Positions 1-12,056 of a DNA stretch of 64,000 nucleotides are shown piece after piece (the first letter of the stretch is position 1; each line of letters starts with the position of its first letter). The stretch spans positions 9,545,646-9,609,645 of the forward strand of contig NC_060118.1 in assembly GCF_021155765.1 (NCBI RefSeq). Direction: 5' to 3'. Under the pieces are notes generated by a model, which did not search any database, was not told the DNA's origin, and worked only from the letters and a program-made list of their open reading frames with translations. This DNA comes from Diprion similis (taxonomy: Eukaryota > Arthropoda > Insecta > Hymenoptera > Diprionidae). The translations under genes and the position numbers were made by a program.

Positions 1-60
1 AAATCTTTATTCTTGCCAAAAAAACAATTGGTTTACGGGCATGCCACGTAAAAAGCTATT
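1..60 (+). mobile_element. Right end of composite palindromic element (copy 0, cut by window edge)
   Basis: These 60 bases match the right-hand end of the element seen complete at 1839-2230 and 41712-42083: a stretch reading AAATCTTTATTCTTGCC, an A run, then GGTTTACGGGCATGCCAC and AGCTATT. The rest of the copy lies outside the window. The orientation is the same as the copies at 1839 and 41712. Confidence 0.75.
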
Positions 61-895
61 GTAAATATTCTATTCAATGTGATGTTTTGCGATCTAAGAT
101 GTTGCCAATCTGGCAACTGAATTTTGTAAAATTGCCCAATTTCGAGGCAGAATAAAATCAGAATACTTCAGAAATTCTACTGAACTTACCAAATCCAAAA
201 GAACTTGCATAGACGTTTTTATTTTTTCAATTTCAGGAAAAACGATTTTTCAGTCATTCAATGAGCTTTCCTACCAATATTGGACGCAATTAGTCGACTA
301 AGCAGTAAGTGTCGAAATCGCTATTCCTCCAAACAAATAGAAGAAAAAATCAAGCGAATCCCAAGTAGGGAGATTTCGAATTACGCAATCAAGAAATTTT
401 GCAGACTCAGTTTTGGAGGGGTACAAATTATTTTTGACTGGACGCCACTTTCTCCGAAATGATTTTTCCGACTATCGAATTATGCGCAAAATCGTTCGAT
501 TCCGTAACATAAAAAATTCGTGAAATCCAGAAAACAATTTTTTTTCCCTTACTCGTGAAGTTTAAAGAATACATAATCTATCATCCGACGGTAGAACAAA
601 TGTAAAAAATAAATTGTGACAGACATGAAATTGACAGTATAGGAAAGGATGAAAAATTTCTTAGGATGAATTCTACGATACACGTATTCTGATTATTACA
701 CTAATAATACTTATACATACATACATATTTCGCAATATCTATAGTGCAATAATGTAATTTGCAAATTATTATTTATAACCTCCTAAAATTTTCCCAAAGC
801 ATCCGTATAAAGCGGTTTTATTATACCGACGTAAATGGGAATATTTAATTTGCCAAAATTCTTCGAATCGTGCAAACTTTGACGATTCTTGTCAT
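61..895. other. Intergenic, 3' flank of odorant receptor
   Basis: AT-rich sequence with no convincing coding frame; the short open frame at 280-462 shows no family resemblance. On the minus strand a canonical AATAAA polyadenylation signal lies at 817-822, about 75 bases beyond the odorant receptor stop codon, and is the likely end of that transcript. Confidence 0.5.
817..822 (-). terminator. Poly(A) signal for the odorant receptor
   Basis: AATAAA on the minus strand, about 75 bases downstream of the receptor stop codon. The placement is typical, but cleavage has not been tested. Confidence 0.5.
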
Positions 896-3587
896 TCATT
901 TAATCGCTCGCAGAACCGAGAAATAGGTTGCGGAGGTACGAAGTATCTGAAAATAAAATTGCACATTACCGAGAATACATGTATTTTATACTAAATACAC
1001 AAAACTCTCGCCACAATCCTAAAAAACTGTGTACATTTGCAAACTCCAATATTTCCTGTACCGTTTGTCGAAAAGTCAATGACATTTTGCGTCAAATTCA
1101 AACTCAGAATGTCGATGAAATATGCTTTTAATTTTGAATATACAATGAGTGATAAGAAATTTTTAAATAATAAACAGACATATTTAAAACCGATAAAAAA
1201 TTTCAAATCACCAAAAAATATGTTGGCATTATCGCTAAGGAACTTTCGGCACAGATATTCAACTATTTTTAATTCGATTAAGATTGCCTGCAAGTTTTTC
1301 ATTGGCGAAGAAAATAATTCTAACGTAAGTTGATTTTGACTCCCTGTTTATAGAATTAAGATGTAGGCACATCACTGAATGTTTCTCACATCTGCAAAGC
1401 ACGAGTGTGACATGACACAGAATTTCAAAGCTGTGATTTGAAACGGCGTCTGAGCTCTCGATTGTATGAGTATAAAAGCTCGGCCGTCAGATCCTTTCAT
1501 CTGATACCACGGACTGCTGTAGGCAGCTTCGCTGAGATGGGTGCTCTGAAGAAGTGGATAAATTTTTATTGTATAAATTTTTCGACCACAATCAGCCGCG
1601 AAATGGAGTAAAAAAAGGATATTTACCTGGTCGATTAAACATTGCCCAGAATAGCAATACAGAAATATGTGTATCAGAATCGCGGATAAATATATCGAAA
1701 ACTTTCCCATATCCCCAAAATCCCCGGTGTCCAAAGACTGAAACAATATTGTGCAATTAATTATCAAACACTATGAGAAAAGAGAATAATTTTTGGACCA
1801 GAAAATTTTTGTGGTTAATATTATAAAGAGGGCAAGAATTTTTTTTTGCGGCATGGGCATTGAAAAAGTTCACTTTTTGTGGCAGTTTTCGTTCCGTAAA
1901 GTGACACTTTATACGGCAGCGAACAAATTTGCGGAATAAAGTCTTCATTCCGTAGTTTTGATGCGCAGTTCGAAGTGCGCATCCCAAACTGGCGAATAAA
2001 GTAGCTTCGTCGAAGAGATCGCGACATAACCTCACTCTTCGTTTTGCTTTTCAATGCCCATACCGTAAAAAATATTGTATGTGGCATGCCAGTAAACCGT
2101 TTTTTGACTCGGATAATTTCAGTACTCGCTTCCGGCTCGCTTCCAGCTCGCCTTCAGCTCGTCCTGAAATCTTTATCCTTGCCAAAAAAAAAAACAGGCG
2201 GTTTACGGGCATGCCACATAAATAGCTATTTTTTTTTTTTTCTAAGTTAAAAATTTAGCAAAATTAATCAATTGGTTTGCTCTATTACGGTCAAAATTCT
2301 TGCTATCTCTGTATATTGACACTAAATTTTTGCCATTTTTCAATCGCATAACCCATGACGTATATCCTGTATATGATAGATACCATGATGAACTTAAATC
2401 CAATACTGCATATCGCCAAGGATGTTGTCAAAAGCTGACCGAAAATAACCGCAGAATAAATGCTCTCCAAATCATTCATGTACCTGTCGATGTGAAAATG
2501 AATAAAAAGTTACTATAGGTATGAAGAAATGAGCGAATTCAAATCGTCTTACTGGATGAGTCGCAGGTGACGTTCGACGAAGTTTTTAACGATCCGATAA
2601 TCTTTCCTTTCCAATCCACGAATCGCATTACCGAGTATTTCGAGTTGGCCGCAAACGTGAAAAGCTAGTGCTGCGAAAAAGCAGTCGATACCGGAATACG
2701 CCGCCGATGATGTGCAGCAGGCTACAACTTGCGAAAAGTAAGTGAATTGGTAAACGGGCGTCGACGTAACGTCGAAAAAGTACGTCGACCTGAACGGCAT
2801 CAACATCGCTATTTCCGTCCCATTCTTCGAGTACATAATAACCTGAGGAGTCAACGCAAAAAACAGACCCGATGGTAATGCGAGGACTGGACCCACAATC
2901 GAAAACCATCGAGCAATCTTAGCTCGAACCATCATCACCTGAAACACGTTAACAAAGTTATCCTTGAATGAATGTGGTAAAAGGAATGTTCAAAATTGGG
3001 GTGCGGCTTAAAGTACCAATAAACCATATGATGAAAATTCCTAACAAAACTGCGACCTTTGACCGTTTGGAATTTAGTCCATTCTTTGTAACGATATGTC
3101 TGAACTTTGAAAGTTCTTAACTTGGACCCAGTCCCAAAAGTCCTTATTTCCTTCAATCTGATATTCCTCCTGTGACATATTTTCAGTTTGGAAAAATTAA
3201 AGAAACACGAACCTCACAATCCTTAGCAGTATAACCTTCGGACCAGTCGTTTTGAACATCAGCAATGAGGCCCTGAAGTGTATCAACATGCCATCGTATA
3301 ATAAGGAGTTTAACCAGTGCCAACGAAGTGCCCAAATTCGCAGTCAGATTGTTAAGCATCAGATCTAAATGTCCCCAAATTTTAATCAAGTCAATCCATT
3401 CCGCGACCACCAAGGTTCCGAGATTGAAAATCAACAAAAATGTACCAAGACGTTCAAGTCTTGATGTCGTGGTGTGATTGAGTGGCCACACACCAAAAGA
3501 TCTCAAGAGGACTCGGTTCCACTTGAGAAGATAGTCTAATTTCGCCAGATCTCCAGTCGCCGCAGTGACTTTGGCCAATTTATTCAT
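896..3587 (-). CDS. Odorant receptor (insect 7tm_6 family), six exons
   Basis: Odorant-gated channel subunit that would pair with Orco in olfactory neuron membranes (family knowledge). Exons on the minus strand: 3213-3587, 2553-2938, 2384-2483, 1627-1737, 1390-1545, 896-946. All introns have GT-AG ends and matching phases, giving 392 aa, the usual length for the family. Visible hallmarks are an N-terminal KLDYLLKWNRVLLRSFGVWP, the late transmembrane stretch ending FLYCYSGQCLIDQ, then STHLSEAAYSSPWY, and a short last exon beginning ILRTSATYFSVLR, the classic C-terminal exon of these receptors. An in-frame ATG at 3722 would add 45 residues; I chose 3587 because it gives the family-typical N terminus. 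The 646-base intron between the third and fourth exons contains the element at 1839-2230. The donor of the first exon (GTTCGT) is weak. Ligand unknown. Confidence 0.9.
1839..2230 (+). mobile_element. Composite palindromic element, copy 1 (in receptor intron 3)
   Basis: Two inverted-repeat modules side by side. Module A (about 1839-2070) is bounded by GCGGCATGGGCATTGAAAA and its near inverse CTTTTCAATGCCCATACCG. Module B (about 2075-2230) is bounded by GTGGCATGCCAGTAAACCG and its near inverse ending GGCATGCCACATAAATAGC. Module A contains a near-palindrome built on GCGGAATAAAG. It encodes no transposase, so it is probably a non-autonomous (MITE-like) element. The same A-B order recurs at 26122, 41712 and 43054. 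Confidence 0.85.
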
Positions 3588-3722
3588 CCCTCCGTGGAAG
3601 AAAGATCTCAAAGTACTTCTGTAGACACGTGATATAACGAGACGTATGTACTCCAACGTCTCCAACCTAACAGAAAGAAACCGAACCAGGCGAAGAACTT
3701 TTGAATAACTAAACAACTTCAT

Positions 3723-5370
3723 CCCTCTTCGGAAAAGTTTCGCGAATAATTATTGGGTTATGGCATGCATTACTCTGATCATGGAGAATGTCGAGTGCAG
3801 CGATGCAATAGATATATACATATATACATACTGTAACGAGAATAGTGTTTCGATAATACATGACGTCAAGAAATACGATCAGTTCCGGGTCACTCGTCTC
3901 GCCAATAGAATATTCAAACGTATGCATATAACGATCTCAAATTCAAATCTTTCAAGACGAATATATGAAAGTGGATTAATAAAAATTTTTTCATAATCCG
4001 CGAGATTTTATAATGCGTAAATTTTTTTTTTTTTTTCTTTTTGCTCTTTCTTTCTCTTATTACGCAGCAATAATTGCTGCATCTTTAAGATATTTTTATA
4101 TCATGGTAAATATGTATAATTCAAACTTTAATATTATAACAACACAGTTCCATGCATATACACTTTTTTTTATACACGCACACACACGCACGCACAGAGA
4201 CTCACGCACACACTTTTTTATATATGGCACTGCAACTTATGTAACATATGTATTTTAAACGTAATTTAAAAATAATAAAATTGGAAGAGAAACGTATTTA
4301 CATTGTACATTTCTACTTCTCTGATTCATGCAAAAACGCGTAACAATATTATACGATTATACGTTATACGTGGTATAATATTATGTGGATATATTTACAC
4401 CTAATCTATCAAATGTATAGTCACGATTCTATTAGAAATCGGTAATGTGAATACTTTTAAGTAAGTTCCACTAACAAAAAAAAATCACCTCAGAAATTAC
4501 ACGGAACCGAATAAAAATTCGATTCGCTTCTTGCGCTCAATTTCATCGAAAATAAAATTGTAAAATTTTAAGGAAACACTTCCTTCCGATAATTAATTTC
4601 TCTGACAGAATAATAAAAGTTTTTTTTCTTCTTTTCTTCCCTTTGATAGAAAATAAATACACAAGAAGGAGAAAATTATTGTGTCTATGATAGTGTAGTA
4701 TTTTCGATTTAAATAGATGAATAAAAAAAAAAAAAAAAATACTTCTTCAGAAATCAAATCCACAAAACTGATCGTTTTGAGTACATTATCGATACACATA
4801 ACGGTATGAAATTTCTTTTTAACATTTTTACCACACTTTTCAAATTTCTTGCCTATACCGTTACGAAATTATAACAGAATCCGTTATCACGCGATGCTTG
4901 CGGACATTTTCAAAAAAAAAAATTTAATTCGTCGTCGTGGATAAATAAAATACAGCGGCAGTATAAAGTGTCTGACAATCTTCTTCCCGACGATAAACAA
5001 TCGGTGTTAATTTCGCGTAACAAGAAGTGAGGTTAAAAATATTCAGTAACAATAAAATTACATTGAAAATTCTAGAGATTCTAAAATCACCGCTGCGCTA
5101 CAGCCTGTTGGGAAAGAAAAAAATAATTTTTTTTTTCATCCAACAGCGCGTAGAAAATTCGATTAATTAATTAAAAAAAAAAAAACTTGGGATAATTAGC
5201 AATTAACCTCCCGCGATAAAATATGGTCGATTAAGCGATTTATGAATTGATTTTTTTTCACTCAAAGTTTCTCGCAGAAACTTTCATAATCTGTAAAATC
5301 GAGCCGTCGAAGTCGCGTCGCCTTCAAAATTGGGCTTCGAATCGAAGACAAAGTCGATTCGATAGCTGTT
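3723..5370. other. Intergenic between odorant receptor and ADAMTS-like gene
   Basis: AT-rich DNA with poly-T/poly-A tracts and short CA-rich repeats near 4170-4215. Open frames here are low-complexity or short and show no family features. The 5' flank of the receptor and the 3' flank of the ADAMTS-like gene should both lie here. I could not identify a promoter motif with confidence. Confidence 0.4.
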
Positions 5371-8300
5371 CTATTCGTCGTCCATGCGAGCCTTTGAGCA
5401 TGAAAGGCAGCAGGTCCTTCGATAGATTTCGTAATTACAGAGCCGAGCCTGAGCCACCAGAGGACAATTGAAGTTGGTGTCTTGGCAGTTCGGATTGTCG
5501 TCGAGCCCTGAAACAGGGAAGCAAAAAACTACGTGTTGCAAATTTTATTCGCCCCCTTCGGCGGCTGGAAAATTCAGAATTGGCGCTCAAAGAAAATTTT
5601 ATTTATACCCTGTGTCCAGTAGGAAAGTGCGCACCTTAAGCGCGTGCGTCAAGTCGTTCGAATACCAATCGCGACTGTCAGGAAATGTCCCTAGGAGACC
5701 ACAGTTAGCTGCCCGTCAGAAAATGTCCCTAGAAGCCCACCATTAGCTGTCTTTCGGAAAATGTCCCTAGGAGCCCACAGCTGACAATGGACTCCTAGGG
5801 ACATTTTCTAACAGTCGCGATTGGTATTGCGTCAGCTGCTCAATCAGGTGGTAACTGTCCGCCAATAAGATTCAAACGACTTTCCACACGCGTATAAAAT
5901 GCGCACTTTAGTCATGGACACACGGTATATTGAATCAGATTAGACTATGTAAGGTCTATTGATTGGGTTATTGTTTTTGTATATAAAAAAAAGCTCATAT
6001 CTTTGGATTTCGTGAAATCAAACGAAACTTGGATTGATCGGAAGGAATAAAAGAAAAAAATATTTTCTCACAACAAAACAGCAGGAACTTCGAAAATCAA
6101 AGAATGTCAATTGAAATCCTATAAACTTTTCCATAAATCGAGCGCCTTTTTTTCTGATTTCCAATTCGTTAATTTCATGCGTGTTATATATAGAAAATTT
6201 ATCCTCCATAGCTCACGGTTTGATACTTCCGGATCATTTTGGATCTGGACAACGCGATTAACGTTCTCTGGCCCGTAATTGTTGTCCGAATTCCTGCACG
6301 GATGCTCGTTACAGATCAATCTTGAAACCGGACGATCTGCTTCCGGGCATTCTCTTCCTGGTTGTGCCGGCCGGCCGTCGCTTTCCAAACATTTGACCAC
6401 TCGCTGTTGCATTCCTCTACCACAAGTCCGGGTACACTGTGAAATAAATATTCGCAATAGCGACTAGAAATTTTTCATCGAGACAAGAAACGCGGGGAGA
6501 AAAAGGAGAAAAATAAATGTTACGTCAGATAAGTTAAGAATTTTGAAAATTCTCTCCACGCCTTAACAAAACAACCAAATTTTACCGATTAAAAATACGT
6601 TGGTATCAGAATTAAATTTTGACGAAATCTGTTTTAAAAAAATGGAAAATAAATACATTACATAAAAAAAAAAAAAAAAATTCCAAAATTTATTTCTCGC
6701 GACGATTATCAACGTTCGATTCTTCATTACATTTTCGCAAACTTTTAGAAGTCAGAAATCGAAAAGTAATTAGTTTGAAAAACACTTGCAGAAAACAATC
6801 GGACGAAATTTATAAATCGTCAAGATGAATTTGGACAAAGATTGGTGAAAAAAAAAATCATAATAATCACAGTGATCACAACTGATCGAATAATGCGTGT
6901 TAATTTTCTCATATTCGTGTACCAACAAAGAAAAAAAAAAGATACAAAAAATCATTGGACCCCTGTCGGAAAATTTATAAATCGTGAAATTCGTAGAAAA
7001 TTTTTTAGAAGCCCTGCAGATTGTAGAAATGTTAAATAATGAAGTTTTGCTATGTGTCACGAGTGTAAAACTCACCTCCGACCAATCGGATGCGAACCAA
7101 GCGGGGGGGCACGGGGGGCCCCTGCAGTGTCTTTTAACGTCTGGTTTCTCAACGGGACAATTCATGTCGAGAGCAACGTGAAGAATGCCCCGAATTTTAG
7201 CAACGCAAATCACTTCTCGGGTCTGTTCACCGATTTCGCACGCTGCCGAACACTGGCAAAGAAATATAGAAGTGAAAATTTCTATAGATTTCATTCATTT
7301 CAAGGTATGATAAACACTTGTAAAAACAAAAATGGAATTTCGAGATTTGAATTCTCTGCAGTGAAAAGAAACATTGTACAAATCTATTTCAACGCTCTAC
7401 TCAAGTAAAATCTAAGAATGCAAATAATACAATAATAAGAAGAGTTCTGAGTGCAAATTCCGATACCGACATTTTATCGACATTTTAACCGCTTCACAGC
7501 TCAGACACAAACCCTTATTTGCAAGCGAGGGATCATCCCAACTGTGGTTGACTTTATCGATCATCGAAAAAGTCAATCAGAGGTTGACCCAAAAAGGGTT
7601 TGTGTCTGAGGTGTGAAGCGGTTGAAATGTCGGTAAAATGTCGATATCGGGATCTATATACAGACGACTCCTTATTATACTACTAATTCATCGAGAATAA
7701 ATTATCCGGAAATTCCATATTTCGTGAATTCTATTTTTCCAGCGTAGATATAAGAATTTTAGTCAAAATGGTGCAGAAAATTGGGAAAATTACGCGAGTC
7801 CATGGGCCGGAAAACCAGTGACCGCTGCAGCTGTCGTCCGTTGCGCATTCTTGGGTCGTTTTCGGTTTTGTCGACTCGTCGCAAGTTTCCGATGACGATG
7901 ATCCGCACACAACTCGACGCCATTGAACTCCGGTACCGCAATCGGCCGAACACTGTTTTATACATCGGTATATTCTCGAATCGTTATATTTTCGAATTGA
8001 AACAAAAAAAAATTCGTATCTCCAATCGTGCAATTTCCCTAGTTCTTAAACTAATGATGCAAATTTTTTGAATCATGAGAAAAATATTGTCTCCAATGAA
8101 CAACTAAAATTTTTCCGTGAACCGGAAACCATTATGAAAATTGTCGAAAAAATTCTTCAATCAAGAAATGAGAAAAAAAATGAAATGAGAAAGAACGAAA
8201 ACCCGTCAAAACAAACGAATTCACGAACCTGTCGAGACCATTCGGTGAAGAGCCACCTGCTGCCCGAAGAAAATGTGGAAATCGAATTCGAGTGAAACGT

Positions 8301-11300
8301 CGCATCAGGAGGCGGTGCAAGTTTTGGACTACAATTTCCTAAATTGCAGGGCTCTTCATACGGCGGTTTTTCATCGAGAGAACATGGACGCCCGGTGGTG
8401 GTTATGCAGGAAACAATCCTCGTTCTTCTCCCAGGACCGCAAGTCGCAGAGCACTGGATCATATTTAGAATTTTGGTATTTAATTTCTTAAAAAATAGGA
8501 TGTGAAAATTAGAGTGAAAGGCGAATATAATTAAATTTTCTCGACTGCCTGTAAGAATTGATAAATTAATTTTCACTTGCCTGGAACCGTTGAATAAAAG
8601 AAATCAAAATTATTCTTTGAAAAACACTACAAGTTCGACAGTTTATTTTGTTATTATTCGTTGTTAAAAAAATGAAGAGCTCGCAACAGTTTGAAAGCGA
8701 ATATCGAGGTGCAGAGATAGTTTTTTACCTCAGACCAAGGCTCGGCGTTCCATTGGGAGGGACGAGAATTTTTTTCGAATACGTTTTCGTCTTGGGATTG
8801 ATCGATATGCAGATCGTTGCATGGCGGCATGACGCAGCCCTCTCTCAATGGCAGGAGACTCGGCTCGATGCAAGCACCGTCGGCAACCCTCATCGTCAAC
8901 GCCGACGTCACTTCCTGAACGCATTCCATTTCACGAGTGTGATATCCGGTCCCGCAAGTCACTGAACATTCGCTCCAAGCCCCCGCCCGCCATCTTGAAC
9001 AATAATTAATTCGATTCGAGATGCTACAAGGGTGTTGAAAAATAAGAAAACGATTCCCCGGTATTTTGCAAGACAACGATAGATCAAATGTCAACGTTTA
9101 ACGATCCGAATATCGCTGAAAACACCTTAAAGTTGAAGAAAAAAGAAAACTTAATCGAATTTTTTTAACTACGATGATAAAAAAGTTGAAAAAATGTGGT
9201 GGCAGTCGATAAACAATCCAGGTTTTAAATACAGATTACTTTACCGACATTTTACCGACACTCAGCCAAGACACAAACCCTTTTCTAAAATGTTCAACGG
9301 TGGGAGATATCCCCACGCTGTTTGACTTTATCAGTTATCGGGCCATTTAGTTGTCGACGTGTTTTGGATACCACAAAGTGTAGATTGAAAATTTTGGTTT
9401 CAAACCTTAGAAGAATTCCAATTTCATGAAAAATAAATGATTTGTCAAACTGAAGCAAAATGTAATTCATCTCATTTCAATTTTTCTGTTACTAACTTCG
9501 CAGGACAGAGTCGAGTGTTGCATCTGACCGTTTGTCCGATCGGTTTTTCCAAATGATGACACCTTTTTTCGGGAACTTGCTGCTGCGTTTGTTCCCGAAT
9601 GCAGATGAACTTAGTCGTCTGAATACCTTAGGGAGAAATAAAATCTATGTAATCATACAACATCCAACTTGGGAAGTGTAAAGAAATCGGCATATTGTAG
9701 TAATAATATCGGTAGTCAATTATTCCACCTTTCACGATCTTTAAGCAAATCTATCGAACCGATTACCGAACTACGAGCTCATTTTTCTCGCCCTGCACTC
9801 ACCTCCGCCACAAGACCTGCTGCATTCGTTAAAGCCGTGATTTTTCCACACAAATCTCCGCCTTCGTAATCGTCTCTGTGGCGCAACGACTGACAAAGGC
9901 CGAGCCTCATCGTCTGCTATTCGATTTTTCACAGGTAAAGTATCTCTTCTAGATATAGAAACCGAAAAACAAATTACGACAACAAAAAAAACATGAAAAT
10001 AATTATTTTCTCAAAAATCATTTACTGATTATTGGGTGTTTCGTTCGGAAGCAAAATTTTTGCTTTTCATTTATTTCCCATAACTGACAAACCTTACAAA
10101 AGTACAGAAAGAAAAGAATCCTTTCTGAAGGATATCGCTAAAATTAAATTTTAAAAGCCCGTTCGCGGTACTTTTGAAATTCATCCCATTTAACTGACAT
10201 TAGAGGAAGACGTTCTATTTGCGTTGTTTTGTGTTTTGTTTTTTTTTCTTTTTTTTTTTTGATTTTTTGTTTTTTAAATTTTTTTCTTCAAATTCTTACC
10301 ACTCAGCTGAATTCAATTACACAGACTCTATCCTAGAAACGACCTTTCGAGGTTCGATTCAGAAGATATCCCACCGCGAGGTTACTTTCGTTGCTAATTA
10401 TGACAAGTTTTTGAAACCTGAGTCGATAGAAAAATATTTCTTTCAAACGAAGCGCCTTATTTACTGAAACGTTAATAATAATAATGATTATATCAATAAT
10501 TTCATATTCACCTTCTCGCTGTGTAACGACCGGGTGGAGGAAATATGTTCGAAGTCTTGCCCGTCGCTACGGAATATGATAGAATGAAGAAAAAAAAAAG
10601 TTACACAACGTTATAATATATAGAGTTATATAGAGATAAGAAGATGAAATAATCTTACGGTCGTGTTACTCAAATGAAAAATTAACTTTTTTCAATCAAC
10701 GAATAAATAAAATCACAGCGTTCGAGATACCTGCTGCAAATTTCGAAGTCCAACGTGAAGCTGTCGGCTGTTCGCCGGATGTCAAATACCTGTAGACGAT
10801 ACCCGGATTTGGATCTTTATAGAAAACCTGGAGGAAAGGGGATAATTTTTATGATAAATGTGTATAATGTATAAATCGATAGGGAAACCAATTTTTTTTT
10901 TTTTTTCTCTCTCATTTTTTCCACAGATTTATACATTATACACATTTTTAAATTGATTGGTGTAAAGAAAATTTGTTTTTTCTTTTTTTTTATCTTTGAT
11001 ACGTCCTTTTGGCATTAGTAACGCGATATATATATATATATATATATATCTTTATCACCGTCACAGAATTTTCAAATATGTGAAACTGTCGCAAGAATTA
11101 GCTATATATATTATTTATTATTTTATTCATTTTATATATGCAACACGATCTGCTCAGTCCATCACGTGTTATTTTCAGCTCCAGTTGACGTAACGTTATT
11201 CGCTGAATTACACATTTAGAAACATTGCCCAAATTAACTCGCTTAACATCCAGTCAATAAAATTAGAATAGCAATTAAATAAGAGGCTAGAATCTCCATC

Positions 11301-12000
11301 AGAAACGAGAAAATAAGTGTAATAAATGTGAATATAATTATAATCATATATATGTATATGTATAATTTTACTAAAAATGTAATTTCCGCATTTTTTTCCC
11401 GATTTTGTATTTTATATCGCAGCGTTGTATTTTTTTTTTTTTTTTTTTTTTACAAATAAAAAGAAACGAATAAATGAAAAATAAAAAAAAAATACTTAAC
11501 CCCTTTAACCTAACGAGTCAAGCTAGAATTTTATGAAGGTTTACGTTATATTTAACAATTATCGTGATAAAAACCTTGGAAATACGCCAGAGCGTAAAAT
11601 AACAAAACGATCGATAAACAATATCGTATGCAAACTTGACAATTTTTCCGAAAGCCAATGACTTGATTTTTGTCCAAGTGGAAAAAATCTATACTCGATA
11701 AGAAAAGTGTGAAAATGTAGGAAAAAAATTCAAACGACGATGATAAATAACAGGAATAAAACACGAAAGGTGAGGAAAAAAAAAAAAAAAAAAAGAAAAA
11801 AATCATCGAACCGTATCGTTAAAGACGAATAATAATCTACGATAACCCCATAATAAATTGTTACGGAAACCTGTAATGATTACGATAAATTTTAGGAAAA
11901 CTTAGTTATATACATATATGAAATAATTATAGTCAGTGCCGAGTCACTATAGTGTTAACGGTATAAAATAAAGAAAGAACGCTTTTCCAAGTGCGTATAT

Positions 12001-12056
<56 letters not shown>

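Noticed and set aside
991-1333. Open frames on both strands near 1.0-1.3 kb
   Set aside because: They lie in the last intron of the odorant receptor and show no receptor sequence.
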